A DNA stretch of 36,656 bases. It comes from CBDCUC01 sp965222485 (lineage in GTDB: Bacteria > Pseudomonadota > Alphaproteobacteria > Rhizobiales > Hyphomicrobiaceae). Every line of letters starts with the position of its first letter. Position 1 is the first letter of the stretch. The stretch covers positions 1 to 36,656 of the forward strand of contig CBDCUC010000023.1 in assembly GCA_965222485.1 (NCBI GenBank), written 5' to 3'. Shown piece by piece: positions 8,396-16,250 of the stretch. The translations under genes and the position numbers were made by a program. The notes under the pieces were generated by a model. That model was not told the origin of the DNA. It did not search any database and saw only the letters and a list, made by a program, of their open reading frames with translations.

Positions 8396-9093
8396 TGAAA
8401 GAGTTGTCCTTGTCCGATATCGCCGCCGACAAGTCTTAGGAGTTTTGATCGGAAATAATCGTTTACAAGCTCAACTTTGTCTTTGATTCCTGGCGCGATA
8501 AAGGCATCAAGCTCTGCGCCAGTAAGATAAATTTCCGGCGGAAACTTGGGTACACCATAGTACGCCAGAATGCGGCTCTCGACTTGAAGGACGGGCCAAT
8601 TATTTTGCTCTGCGAAGCTTTCAAGAAGTGTTCTGATGCTAAGTGCGGCCTTGATCATGGAGTCGCGCTTGCCGCGATCAAACTGACCATTGCCTCGTTT
8701 GACTTCGAGAGCACACACGGTTTTTGAGGCGTGGTCGAAGTATATGATGTCAATTTCGTATTTTGCGCCGTCTTCACGATACGGCATCTTGGTATTGAGG
8801 CAGTCACGAAAACCTTCGTCGCTCTTAAAGTCGTGGTTCTCCACGTAGCTTGAGGCATTGCGCGTGATGTAGAACGGGCACTTGCTGCGGGCCTCAATGG
8901 TGTTCTGCTCGCTGATGGCATGGTAGAGCGCAATCTCAATGATTGCGCCGTGACGCTTGTAGGCAGAGCTTACGATGCTGGTGATACGCGACAAGCGTTC
9001 GCCGGAAATTGGATCAACAATGAAATTGGTCGAAGCCAGTCCTTGGATTGTCTCAGCAACAGTTGGCTTCACGGCATCAAGTACAGCGGACAT
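8392..9093 (-). CDS. PD-(D/E)XK restriction endonuclease
   Basis: 233 residues from ATG 9093, chosen because GAGGG stands about eight bases upstream; a longer start at 9165 would add an unlikely hydrophobic leader. The nuclease core is seen as KYEIDIIYFD (Asp115) followed by CALEVKRGNG (Glu130, Lys132), the D-x14-E-x-K pattern. A helical N-terminus with GERLSRITSIVSSAYKRHG probably contacts DNA. Coupled by a four-base overlap to the MT-A70 methyltransferase, it most likely cuts unmethylated copies of that enzyme's site. Confidence 0.8.
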   Translation of the reverse strand: MSAVLDAVKPTVAETIQGLASTNFIVDPISGERLSRITSIVSSAYKRHGAIIEIALYHAISEQNTIEARSKCPFYITRNASSYVENHDFKSDEGFRDCLNTKMPYREDGAKYEIDIIYFDHASKTVCALEVKRGNGQFDRGKRDSMIKAALSIRTLLESFAEQNNWPVLQVESRILAYYGVPKFPPEIYLTGAELDAFIAPGIKDKVELVNDYFRSKLLRLVGGDIGQGQLFH

Positions 9094-9198
9094 GAAAACC
9101 CTCGCCCCTCGAAAAAACTTGAGGATTGTTCCATAGATGAGGGGTAGAGTCAGTAGAAAGATCAACCGATTACGTTGCGGCTCGGGTAAGTGCTATGC

Positions 9199-9768
9199 TC
9201 ATGGACTCTTTTCAATGACCATTGGGAAGTGTTCTAGTATGCGATCCTCGATCCAATCCACCCATTGCTGTTCGTAACCAACGTTCGGCCCGCCATCAAC
9301 TTTTCCAAGGCGCTTACCATCGTTGTGGAAGGCGAGAAAGGGCGTCCCGGTGAAGCCAAAGTTTTTCAAATATTGAGAATCAGACAAGCCATCAGCACCA
9401 GCCTTATAGGCCAGAAATCGAACCTTTGGATATTTCGGCGCAACTTTCGCTAGTACTTTGGCTAACCGGCCATTAAAGCCATCCACGCGGCTGTTATCGA
9501 AGAAAAAGACAACACTGGGACCGAACGCAGTCTGGCTATGAAAATTCGATTGCGAGACGGTCAAAAATGTTCCTGGCAAGATCTTCTCCACCGATCCCGG
9601 CACATCTTCTGCAAACGCCACAATGACAGTCAGAGCTATCCCTACGGCCAGAGAAACTAAAGAAAGTGTTGGGCCGATGACGGTTTGAGGCGATTGAGGA
9701 TGGCTGACCAGCATGTTGAACGTCCATCTTACAACCATGTGACCTGTTGCGTTCAAATCAGCGAGCAT
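9199..9768 (-). CDS. Membrane-anchored thioredoxin-fold protein lacking CXXC
   Basis: About 190 residues if translation starts at 9768; later Met codons at 9738 and 9714 are possible. A membrane segment (IGPTLSLVSLAVGIALTVIV) precedes a thioredoxin-like domain: VVFFFDNS, VAPKYPKVRFLAYKAG, and the cis-Pro loop GFTGTPFLAFHNDGKRLG. The redox CXXC that should follow FFFDNS is replaced by residues without any Cys, so it is not a normal disulfide oxidoreductase; it could be a chaperone or a peroxidase-like sensor. A start at 9828 would overlap the XRE gene, so it was not used. Confidence 0.6.
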   Translation of the reverse strand: MLADLNATGHMVVRWTFNMLVSHPQSPQTVIGPTLSLVSLAVGIALTVIVAFAEDVPGSVEKILPGTFLTVSQSNFHSQTAFGPSVVFFFDNSRVDGFNGRLAKVLAKVAPKYPKVRFLAYKAGADGLSDSQYLKNFGFTGTPFLAFHNDGKRLGKVDGGPNVGYEQQWVDWIEDRILEHFPMVIEKSP

Positions 9769-9784
9769 CTTCGAGTGATAACGA

Positions 9785-10123
9785 TCAGTTGTGATGCTCA
9801 AGGACAAGCTCCGCATGATCAACAACAAGCGAGAGCGGTTCTTCGTCTAAGACATTTGTTGCCGCCTCAAGCCTGGCCAGTAGTGCCTCGCGTTGCTTGA
9901 GCTTCTTTCCCGTTCTCTTGGTGTTTTCAAATCCAAGTAATTCGTTGGGTGTTGTTGCAAGCACCTTGCAGATCTTGATGAACGTCTGAAAGTCGGGTTC
10001 GCGATCTCCCGTCACGTAGAAGCCGTATCTGCGCGGACTAAGATCCGCCCGGCGGGCAATCTCCGCGTCAGTCAAGCCGAGCTCGTGCGCCCGGATTCTC
10101 ATACGTTTTCCAACATTAGACAT
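9785..10123 (-). CDS. XRE-family HTH regulator
   Basis: 112 residues. A helix-turn-helix of the Cro/CI type spans about 5-65 (VGKRMRIRAHELGLTDAEIA, RRYGFYVTGDREPDFQTF, VLATTPNELLGF), followed by a coiled C-terminus. ATG 10123 is preferred because it starts just before the HTH. The inverted repeat GAACA-ATT-TGTTC lies at 10124-10136, directly on the start, a likely self-operator. Divergent to the secreted gene at 10400, which it may also control. Confidence 0.8.
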   Translation of the reverse strand: MSNVGKRMRIRAHELGLTDAEIARRADLSPRRYGFYVTGDREPDFQTFIKICKVLATTPNELLGFENTKRTGKKLKQREALLARLEAATNVLDEEPLSLVVDHAELVLEHHN

Positions 10124-10354
10124 GCGAACAATTTGTTCATGAGCTTGCGTTCGCAGTCGATGTTCTTTATGTTCGTTATATCGCGTACATATTGTACTGC
10201 TATCAGTCGCGCCTGCCACGGGAACCGTTAGGTCGTTGGGGTGGAATTATATAATTTATATAGCAAAATACTTATAGCGCCGACGCGTATATTCGAGTGT
10301 TGAGAAGTGTCAAGAGATATCTGTTTGTAACCAAAGAGTAGTGAAATATAGAAA

Positions 10355-10365
10355 CGCTTAAATAC
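10355..10365 (+). promoter_or_regulatory. Archaeal-type BRE/TATA box for secreted module copy 1
   Basis: CGCTTAAATAC preceded by a purine-rich GAAA reads as BRE plus TATA, 35 bases before ATG 10400. The same GAAA..ACGCTTAA string lies at nearly the same distance before the second copy of the module (26.8 kb), so it is conserved between copies. Confidence 0.55.
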
Positions 10366-10399
10366 TTCGGACGTCTTAAGGGACTGAGGTATTGTCACG

Positions 10400-10846
10400 A
10401 TGGCATACGAACCAAAACAAAGTCAGAGAAGCTACCTGCGTAATGCGGGGTTGGCAGCGCTTGGAGCAGTTGCCGCGCTCGGTGGCCTTGAGAAAGCCGT
10501 GCAACCGGTGATGGCGGAGGATGTGCAGAAGGCGGCTTACGAAGCTCCTACGGTAAAAGGAGCAAAGTACTTAGGGAGCAAACGGTTTGACGGCATTGAA
10601 GAGATACCTGGGGCGGAAACAATCGGACGGTATTATGAGACTCCGGAGGGGACGCGTTTCGCTACGCTGAGTGTCAGGAGTCTGAAGGGCAATGAAAAAA
10701 TCTGGGCGTACAACATAGATACCAATGGAAAGGCACCGTTCGAATTCTCACTGTTGGTTGGTGGCGAAGGGGAGCTTATCAGAGTGCCTATTGGGAAGAC
10801 CAACAAGATCGGCGATTGGGTCATCGACTTTTACCAAAAAAGCTAG
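10400..10846 (+). CDS. Secreted small protein, module copy 1
   Basis: 148 residues with a hydrophobic export segment (YLRNAGLAALGAVAALGG) and a likely cut after VMA. The mature domain has KYLGSKRFDGI, GAETIGRYYETPEGT, then WAYNIDTNGKAPFEFSLL, an EF-hand-like D-x-N-G stretch. The same pattern occurs in the proteins at 15757-16161 and 26252-26794, so this is one of three paralogs. It lies 31 bases before the large secreted gene and is read with it. Not recognised as a named family; by resemblance to genes I associate with DPANN archaea it may be a surface or extracellular protein. Function unknown. Confidence 0.75.
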   Translation: MAYEPKQSQRSYLRNAGLAALGAVAALGGLEKAVQPVMAEDVQKAAYEAPTVKGAKYLGSKRFDGIEEIPGAETIGRYYETPEGTRFATLSVRSLKGNEKIWAYNIDTNGKAPFEFSLLVGGEGELIRVPIGKTNKIGDWVIDFYQKS

Positions 10847-10877
10847 ATTTATATACTGCGCGAACTGAAGTGACTTC

Positions 10878-12407
10878 ATGAGAAGGCTACACTTCTTTGG
10901 GGTCCTTTTTATCGCAATTCAGATGAGCGTGGCGTTCGCGGCCGATGGATCTACCGATTTAGGTTTTGATCTGGACGCGCCATCTGCAACCTCCGAACTT
11001 AAAAACGGTGATAAGGCAACATGCGCAAATGATGGCGGATGCTCGTACGCGCACTTTGGCACAAGGGTGCACGTAAAGAAGGGTGAGACCGTTGAAGTTG
11101 TTGGAGGAAAGGTCCGTGTCGCGCAAGCCGAAAAAGTGGAAACTGCAAACAGCGAGCTAGAGGGTGCCAGGAGAGCTGAAGCTGGCGGTGCCGATGTGCG
11201 CGCCGATCGTGCAACGCGGAGTGAACATAAAGGTGAAGAAAAGCAAACAACAGGACAAGAGGTTATCGACTACCGGCAGACGGGCAACCGGGTTGAAATT
11301 GGCGCCGCTGATTACGTGCAGCATGGTGACGTGAAGGCCAGCAACGTACGAGGGTTTCGTGCCGAGGGTGATGGGCGCATAACGATTGTTGAAGCAGAGC
11401 GTATCGAACTACCCGATGGTCTTTTAACAGAAGTGAAAAGCTACGTTGGCAGTGAAATAAGTTTTCATGTGGGATCAGCCAGGGACGTTGTGCTGGGCTG
11501 TATTACAATGCGCCAGGTACGCGATAGCGATTTCACGGTATCAGGCAACAGCATTGAGATAGAGCCTGACAGGGACGTCTCGTTTCACATTGCCGATTGC
11601 GGTTTTTCTCAGAACAACTTTAAGGCCTACAGCAACGATGCAAAACTCATAATCTCAAAGGCAAGAAGAGCGCACTACGACATCGAGCAAGGCGAACTTA
11701 CTTGCCACAGCATCCATGCATCAGAGACAATCAAAGCAAACACTTCTGCATCAGTACAGTACGGCAGCGCATGTTTTTCATGCGTGACGCTGAATGAGCG
11801 AAGTACGTACTGGTATGACGCAGAAGATCTGGCAAGTGACTTCGGTATCCACATTCCCGACACAGGCGATGAGTTTCGGCTATGCTTAAAGAAAGATCCA
11901 CTAGATTACTTTGTGTTCTTTGATGGCCTGATCGATTTCCTTGAAAACAAGATCGTGCTGACCAAGGTTGCCGAGCTTCTCAAATATCCATTCAAGGATG
12001 ATGAACCTTCATCACTGCTGACGAACACGCTGGCTGAAGATATTTCTGGCTATCGGATGCAGTTTGAGCTGGATGAGGACTTTGCACTTGTTGATGACGT
12101 GCGCATCAGCAGCATCGAGCAATACAACGGCTCAAAGCCGATCAAAACGCTTACAATCCCAAACAACTTGTACCAGCTGAAAGAACAGCAGGTTGGAAAT
12201 GACACGCACCGGCTGCTCCACGTTGACTTTCGTCTTTCCAGTAAAGCAGTCGAAGACGCAAGAGTGCGAAGCTACGGCACAAACTATTTTGAACCCACTC
12301 TAACGATTGAGAACACGACTGCAAATCAGAATTCTGGAGCCAATTTGATCAGAGTGCTTGGGCCGGGAGACAGCCGGATTAGCGATATTATCGGCTCACA
12401 CGAATAA
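10878..12407 (+). CDS. Large secreted surface protein, module copy 1
   Basis: 509 residues with a Sec signal peptide (about 1-22, LFIAIQMSVAFAADG). The region 40-150 is low-complexity and charged; 150-280 is beta-rich with short repeats (VEIGAADYV, ITIVEAERIELPDG, VVLGCITMRQVRDSDF, FHIADCGFSQNNFKAYS), which suggests a beta-helix or solenoid. Three Cys cluster around 280-310. The C-terminal half (DYFVFFDGLIDFLENKIVL...) is absent from the second copy. Partner of the small secreted protein 31 bases upstream. I infer a cell-surface or extracellular structural role; no enzyme motif is visible. Confidence 0.78.
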   Translation: MRRLHFFGVLFIAIQMSVAFAADGSTDLGFDLDAPSATSELKNGDKATCANDGGCSYAHFGTRVHVKKGETVEVVGGKVRVAQAEKVETANSELEGARRAEAGGADVRADRATRSEHKGEEKQTTGQEVIDYRQTGNRVEIGAADYVQHGDVKASNVRGFRAEGDGRITIVEAERIELPDGLLTEVKSYVGSEISFHVGSARDVVLGCITMRQVRDSDFTVSGNSIEIEPDRDVSFHIADCGFSQNNFKAYSNDAKLIISKARRAHYDIEQGELTCHSIHASETIKANTSASVQYGSACFSCVTLNERSTYWYDAEDLASDFGIHIPDTGDEFRLCLKKDPLDYFVFFDGLIDFLENKIVLTKVAELLKYPFKDDEPSSLLTNTLAEDISGYRMQFELDEDFALVDDVRISSIEQYNGSKPIKTLTIPNNLYQLKEQQVGNDTHRLLHVDFRLSSKAVEDARVRSYGTNYFEPTLTIENTTANQNSGANLIRVLGPGDSRISDIIGSHE

Positions 12408-12512
12408 TGAAAAATGATCGGGAGCACCGTGATCATTGTTCTTGGGTCGAGCAACACGCTGATCGGGCACATAATCGGGTCAAGCCAGCAGACTAAAGCG
12501 ATACTTTTATAA
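12408..12512 (+). other. In-frame relic of a C-terminal repeat after a double stop
   Basis: The large secreted gene ends in RVLGPGDSRISDIIGS..., then TAA TGA. Reading on in the same frame from ATG 12414 gives 32 codons containing IIVLGSSNTLIGHIIGSS, a second copy of the same VLG-x5-6-I-x2-IIGS unit, closed by TAA at 12510. Either the gene once had another C-terminal repeat now cut off by two stops, or this is a 32-residue peptide. Confidence 0.45.
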
Positions 12513-12513
12513 G
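12504..12513 (+). promoter_or_regulatory. Archaeal-type TATA box, leaderless
   Basis: CTTTTATAAG ends 22 bases before ATG 12535, the distance expected if transcription starts at the ATG. No Shine-Dalgarno sequence is present in the gap. Confidence 0.5.
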
Positions 12514-12534
12514 TCTTCACGCCACAGTTAGTGG

Positions 12535-12822
12535 ATGGCAGGCGTCATCTATACTGACCATCTATCACTCCGACTAAAAATTAGAAAAATACCAAACGAC
12601 TACCCCCGCATCATCCTGCGAGAACCAGATCAAACGTTTTTTGACACGGTGGAGCAGACACATACCGCAATCAAGAAGCATGCATATAATGGCAAGACAC
12701 GATGCATGATGATTGCTTTCGAAAGGAGCGAGGGAGACGTTCGGATCATTACAATTCACCCGATACAGGATGAAAAAATAATACGAAGAATAAAGAGCGG
12801 GCGGTGGCTCAAGAATGGATAA
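12535..12822 (+). CDS. DUF4258/BrnT-like toxin-type protein
   Basis: 95 residues. It has the small alpha/beta layout of RelE-fold-like proteins seen with DUF2283 partners: YTDHLSLRLKIRKIPNDYP, then MMIAFERSEGDVRIITIHPI and a basic end RIKSGRW. The gene overlaps the DUF2283 gene by eight bases, so the two are co-translated. Such pairs are frequent in DPANN archaea and some bacterial phyla and are usually regarded as toxin-antitoxin pairs. No activity can be shown from sequence; RNase activity is the usual guess for this fold. Confidence 0.72.
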   Translation: MAGVIYTDHLSLRLKIRKIPNDYPRIILREPDQTFFDTVEQTHTAIKKHAYNGKTRCMMIAFERSEGDVRIITIHPIQDEKIIRRIKSGRWLKNG

Positions 12823-13015
12823 GAAGTACAAGTACGACAGGGAAAGCGATGCGCTCTATGTCTACATCCAAGACGGGCTAGAGGATCGTTTTGAAGAGAT
12901 AGCTCCGGGCATCAACATGGAGTTTGACAAGCAGAACAATATGCTTGGCATTGAAGTGCTAAAGGCGTCTCGGTTTTACAAGGATCTCTCCAAGAGACAG
13001 AAGGCACAGCATTGA
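12815..13015 (+). CDS. DUF2283 protein, probable antitoxin
   Basis: 66 residues matching the DUF2283 pattern throughout: YKYDRESDALYVYIQDG, EEIAPGINMEFDKQNNMLG, IEVLKASRF. DUF2283 proteins are small beta-rich partners encoded just after a DUF4258-like gene. Here the start codon lies inside the end of that gene. The role as antitoxin is inferred from gene order. Confidence 0.8.
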   Translation: MDKKYKYDRESDALYVYIQDGLEDRFEEIAPGINMEFDKQNNMLGIEVLKASRFYKDLSKRQKAQH

Positions 13016-13033
13016 ACTGATGAAGCGGTTCAG

Positions 13034-13043
13034 CGCTTTAAAC
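13034..13043 (+). promoter_or_regulatory. TATA-like box before the signal peptidase
   Basis: CGCTTTAAAC ends 33 bases before ATG 13077, allowing a short leader. It matches the other TTTAAA-type boxes in this block. Confidence 0.4.
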
Positions 13044-13076
13044 ATTTGTCGGCTGATCGGGACGCAGGGACCTTGA

Positions 13077-13646
13077 ATGGGAGGAAGAAGTTGGGCCGGA
13101 GGTTTGTTCGTGTGCCTTATCGTAGGGCCTTCTCTTGGCATGATCATAACCATGGCGCTGGATAATCAGCGGCTGGAAAGCGTTACACGCTCCTGCAGCA
13201 TGTACCACAACAGCTCGCTTGATGAGTGGTGGGAGCACAACGCGTGGCGCTACCCGAACATTACCAAGGAGGAGTTCTCTGGGTTTCCGTTTCCCAATGG
13301 CTTAGAGCGCCATGAAGTGCGCGTTGTGGCAGCAAACGCATCTGATATTTCTGTCGGTGATGTGATGGTGTTAAAGACCGACACCCATCCACCAATCGTT
13401 GCGCATCGCGTTATCAGGAAGTGGGATGAGAACTGGTCGTATGTTGCGGCCAGGTATCCTTTAGCGGTGCGGGTCGAGTTTGAGGTTTTTGTCAACGCGA
13501 CACTGTTTGAAACAGTCGGAGATAACACGTTTGATCAGATGTCGTATGAGAGGCGGGTCGAGTCGTGGCAGGTTGTGGGGAAGGTTGTTGAGCGGGAGTG
13601 GTGGTGGCGGATACTTGGTACTTTTAGGAATGGTGGGTGTGGGTAA
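13077..13646 (+). CDS. Archaeal-type (Sec11-like) signal peptidase I
   Basis: 189 residues. One N-terminal membrane anchor (about 8-27) leads into the catalytic face: Ser41 in SCSMYHNSS, then ISVGDVMVL and IVAHRV with His110, and a GDNT loop near residue 140. His rather than Lys as general base marks the archaeal/ER type S26B, not bacterial LepB. The insert SSLDEWWEHNAWRYPNITKE and FSGFPFPNG are features I associate with DPANN-like signal peptidases. It would cut export signals outside the membrane, and several neighbours carry such signals. Decayed copies of its 3' part appear twice downstream. Confidence 0.85.
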   Translation: MGGRSWAGGLFVCLIVGPSLGMIITMALDNQRLESVTRSCSMYHNSSLDEWWEHNAWRYPNITKEEFSGFPFPNGLERHEVRVVAANASDISVGDVMVLKTDTHPPIVAHRVIRKWDENWSYVAARYPLAVRVEFEVFVNATLFETVGDNTFDQMSYERRVESWQVVGKVVEREWWWRILGTFRNGGCG

Positions 13647-13740
13647 TAAGTTACGGCCCGGTCTGCTTGCGGCCCGACGTCCGCCTGTTTGATTTGTAGC
13701 AGCGCGGTCAAGTGAAAGGCTAACAGGCAACCTAGTATCT

Positions 13741-14361
13741 TTAGTCGTTAGGAGTTGGATTGTTATTTCTCATGTACGAAACGATATGCCATGCGGTCTG
13801 CGTTGAGCGAAAATAGCTCTGACCGCATAGGAATAAACCGCCTAGAAGTGACAATGCACAAAACAAAACCTCAGCGAAACCGATTTCACTGTTATTCAAT
13901 AGGCGTGCACTTATGAATATGATTGGCGACAACGTAAGAGCTGTTCCAAACTTTACACATATATCTCTTAAAAATATAAACCTCTCAATTTGCTCTTTTA
14001 TGCGTTCTGGGGGTGGCTCCTCCAAGTACCAATAGTTGTTTTTTATGTTTTCTAGTTCAGAGTCTGATAGCCTATCAAGGATAGATAGATCCAGCTTTGC
14101 GGGTATGTTGTAAACACGAGATAAAGAATTGCTTGTTGCGGCGTCTTGCAAGCATAGAACTTTTAGAATAGCTAGAACTTCTTGGGCCGTGTAACAGCTG
14201 ATGTACGAGATAATAAGAACTAGGAATACTCCGACAGATGTCAGATTCCCCAACGTGATTTGAAATGCCTCGACAGTCGTACATACGAGAATTAGCCCCG
14301 CGGCAACGTAGAGAAGATCTCGACTGACGAACTTGCCTAACGATTTGACCAAGGGTTCCAA
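13741..14361 (-). CDS. Hypothetical membrane protein with four membrane segments
   Basis: 206 residues. Two hydrophobic segments near the N-terminus (LLYVAAGLILVCTTVEAF and VGVFLVLIISYISCY), a soluble helical middle of about 75 residues (LSILDRLSDSELENIKNNYW) and two more near the C-terminus (TALTLSPIIFISARLL, FAEVLFCALSLLGGLFLC). Not recognised. First of three minus-strand cargo genes that alternate with signal-peptidase-like sequence. Its base composition is more AT-rich than its neighbours. Confidence 0.65.
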   Translation of the reverse strand: MEPLVKSLGKFVSRDLLYVAAGLILVCTTVEAFQITLGNLTSVGVFLVLIISYISCYTAQEVLAILKVLCLQDAATSNSLSRVYNIPAKLDLSILDRLSDSELENIKNNYWYLEEPPPERIKEQIERFIFLRDICVKFGTALTLSPIIFISARLLNNSEIGFAEVLFCALSLLGGLFLCGQSYFRSTQTAWHIVSYMRNNNPTPND

Positions 14362-14487
14362 GTGTTTTCCTCAATTAAAAGCCGCTCTGTCCTGTCTCCG
14401 GTGGTGGGCACTGCCGTTATCTAGTTAACTTTCCGTAAGCGACCAGTCTCAACTCGGCGCCTGTGAGTCTGTTAACTCCGGACAGTT

Positions 14488-14730
14488 TGGTTGAGCTGGG
14501 AGATAGAGCGTGGTTCCGCGCAAGCGGGAGCTGCCCAGAGTTCGATACGATACTATCAAGAACAGTTTCGTCCGTCACCAGTCACGACAAGGCCCTGGGA
14601 AGCATCTGCTTTGAAAAGATTGGTTTCAACACCCGGGAATAGATGGGGCGAGGGAGAAAGATAGGAGCGTGCCCGGTTGTAGGGATAGTTGTCGAACGAG
14701 GGTGTTATTTGGGCTTCCCGGTAGTGGTTG
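14488..14730 (+). pseudogene. Decayed signal peptidase 3' copy (unit B)
   Basis: The stretch about 14605-14720 lines up with the signal peptidase 3' end: CGGTTGTAGGGATAGTTGTC answers CAGGTTGTGGGGAAGGTTGT near 13569, and frame reading gives IVVERGCY where the gene has VVEREWWW. The upstream part (14488-14620) is shared with 15476-15608, including a CCGC-GCAA-GCGG hairpin at 14516-14527 and TCCGTCAC-CA-GTCACGAC. No intact reading frame remains. Nothing else is seen in this gap. Confidence 0.5.
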
Positions 14731-14737
14731 CTGGTGA

Positions 14738-15367
14738 TTAGTCAGAAAGGCCTAAGTTGGTCATATTTAGTTGCAGATTTCTTTTCGTTATTTCGATTGA
14801 ACTTTTTTCCGTTTCGAGCACGAGATGAAGCCGGTTCCAGAAATAAGCGTCTTCATGACGATCGAGTTTTGTAAGGTAATATCCAAGATTTGCAATAACA
14901 GTCATGTGCGTCGGTTCAACGCGAAGAGCGCGGTGCGCGTATTCCAATCCATGCTTCAAGTTTCCCATTTTGAAAGACGCCACGCTTAGGTCGTTCAAGA
15001 TAGTCGGGTTATTCTCGTCCAACTGATCTGCCTTCATGAAGTACGTCATAGCTTTTTGAGGATCTGAGAATACCAAGAGTACACCTTTGTGGTGGAGCCG
15101 CTTTGCTTCCTTGTTGGCGAAGCGAGGCATGTCATCCTTGACAGGCTGAACATCATGACCCTTACGGTACTGATCTAAGGCAGCGTCATATTTCTTTTCT
15201 AGCGCCATGTTCAAACCTTTGATGAAATAAGAAGAGGCGCTGTCTCCGGCTGACAACGGTAAAGAATGGCCGAGGACGAGAAGAAGAGCAGAAATGCTGA
15301 TAATATTTATCAGATCGCGCATCAGGTGGGACAGCGAAGCCAATATATTTGACATTGGGTTTGTCAT
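14738..15367 (-). CDS. Exported TPR protein
   Basis: 209 residues. A signal peptide or anchor (about 17-40, LINIISISALLLVLGHSLPL) is followed by tetratricopeptide repeats: DAALDQYRKGHDVQP, KAMTYFMKADQLDENNPTIL, HGLEYAHRALRVEPTHMTVI and EDAYFWNRLHLVLE. TPR proteins hold other proteins together, here outside the cytoplasm. Start choice is uncertain between 15367, 15355 and 15322. Second minus-strand cargo gene of the alternating block. Confidence 0.72.
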   Translation of the reverse strand: MTNPMSNILASLSHLMRDLINIISISALLLVLGHSLPLSAGDSASSYFIKGLNMALEKKYDAALDQYRKGHDVQPVKDDMPRFANKEAKRLHHKGVLLVFSDPQKAMTYFMKADQLDENNPTILNDLSVASFKMGNLKHGLEYAHRALRVEPTHMTVIANLGYYLTKLDRHEDAYFWNRLHLVLETEKSSIEITKRNLQLNMTNLGLSD

Positions 15368-15399
15368 GACACTGTATCTTGGAACGATACGACTGAGAG

Positions 15400-15752
15400 G
15401 CTAACACCGCTTCTGCAGAAGCAACGATCGTGACCCAAAGGGCCGAGACATTTTCTGTGGCTCGGTCGAGCAGCTGATTGAAGCTGCGAGATAGAGCGTG
15501 GTCCCGCGCTAGCGGGAGCTGCCCAACCTCAGAAACAATGCTAGCAACAAGAGAAGCGTCCGTCACCTGTCACGACTAAGCCTTAGGAAACGTCAGTGTT
15601 GAAGGGATAGGGGAAAGCACGTGGTAGCGGATGACTTAGAGAGAAGGATTGATTTGAACGTGGTGGGTTCTTGGAAGAGTTGTTGAGCGGGAGTCGTATT
15701 GGGGAGTTCTCGCGACGGTTCGGGGTAATAGGTGTGGAGTCATGAGTTACGC
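15400..15752 (+). pseudogene. Decayed signal peptidase copy (unit C)
   Basis: 15391-15420 aligns without gaps to 13171-13200 (the Ser-loop region, sharing CTGCAG and flanks), and 15662-15752 aligns to the gene's end with the identical 16-base GTTGTTGAGCGGGAGT at 15679-15694 and 13584-13599; frame reading gives VVERESYWGVLATVRGNRCG against VVEREWWWRILGTFRNGGCG. About 125 bases are missing relative to the gene. A TCCCGC-GCTA-GCGGGA hairpin lies at 15502-15517. The copy carries in-frame stops, so it is a relic. Confidence 0.55.
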
Positions 15753-15756
15753 GACG

Positions 15757-16161
15757 CTAGTCGCTGTTCGCGTATTTCGTTATCCAACCACTGGTCTTAG
15801 TCTTTCTCATAGGTAATTTTGTGAACCGTCCATTGCCTTCTAAGTCTACCAATGTGTACTCAAACGGCGCCTTACCATCGGTGTCAATATTTACCGAATA
15901 AACTCGCTCCCGCCCGTGTTTATTTCTAATGATGAAGAGCGCAAAACGAGTTCCATCTTTTTTTTCATAGTATCGGGCAATCGTCTCGTTGCCAGTAATC
16001 TCTTTAATAGCATCGACTCGCTTTTCACCTAAGTATTTGGCTGCCTTGGTGTCTGGAATCGAGTGGACTGACGCGTCCGCTTTCACGTGAAGTGGCATAC
16101 TTATCGGAAGGAAGAGTAAGGCCGCCAAACAAATCTTACGCTGAATGCGCATGTTAGACAT
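15757..16161 (-). CDS. Secreted small protein, third paralog
   Basis: 134 residues from ATG 16161, chosen so that the protein begins with a proper signal peptide (IQRKICLAALLFLPISMPL, cut near KADA). The mature part repeats the family pattern: AAKYLGEKRVDAI, NETIARYYEKKDGT, YSVNIDTDGKAPFEYTLVD, LEGNGRF. Unlike the copies at 10.4 and 26.3 kb it has no large secreted partner. The D-x-D-G and E-G-N-G turns suggest metal binding but lack the full EF-hand spacing. Third minus-strand cargo gene in the alternating block. Confidence 0.72.
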   Translation of the reverse strand: MSNMRIQRKICLAALLFLPISMPLHVKADASVHSIPDTKAAKYLGEKRVDAIKEITGNETIARYYEKKDGTRFALFIIRNKHGRERVYSVNIDTDGKAPFEYTLVDLEGNGRFTKLPMRKTKTSGWITKYANSD

Positions 16162-16250
16162 ATTAGGCTCCATCGACCTGCAGGGTGCGAATATAGGAAA
16201 TGAACAAACGACAAACATTGTAACCAGGCTTGCTATAGCGGTTTCTCTGA

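Noticed and set aside
10124..10180. GTTC half sites suggesting an alphaproteobacterial LexA box
   Set aside because: The GTTC pairs are spaced 5, 9 or 10 bases apart, not the required 7.
15186..15566. A 126-codon minus-strand frame over the repeat and the TPR gene start
   Set aside because: It overlaps the TPR gene out of frame; only its first 35 codons show any conservation, reported as a separate finding.
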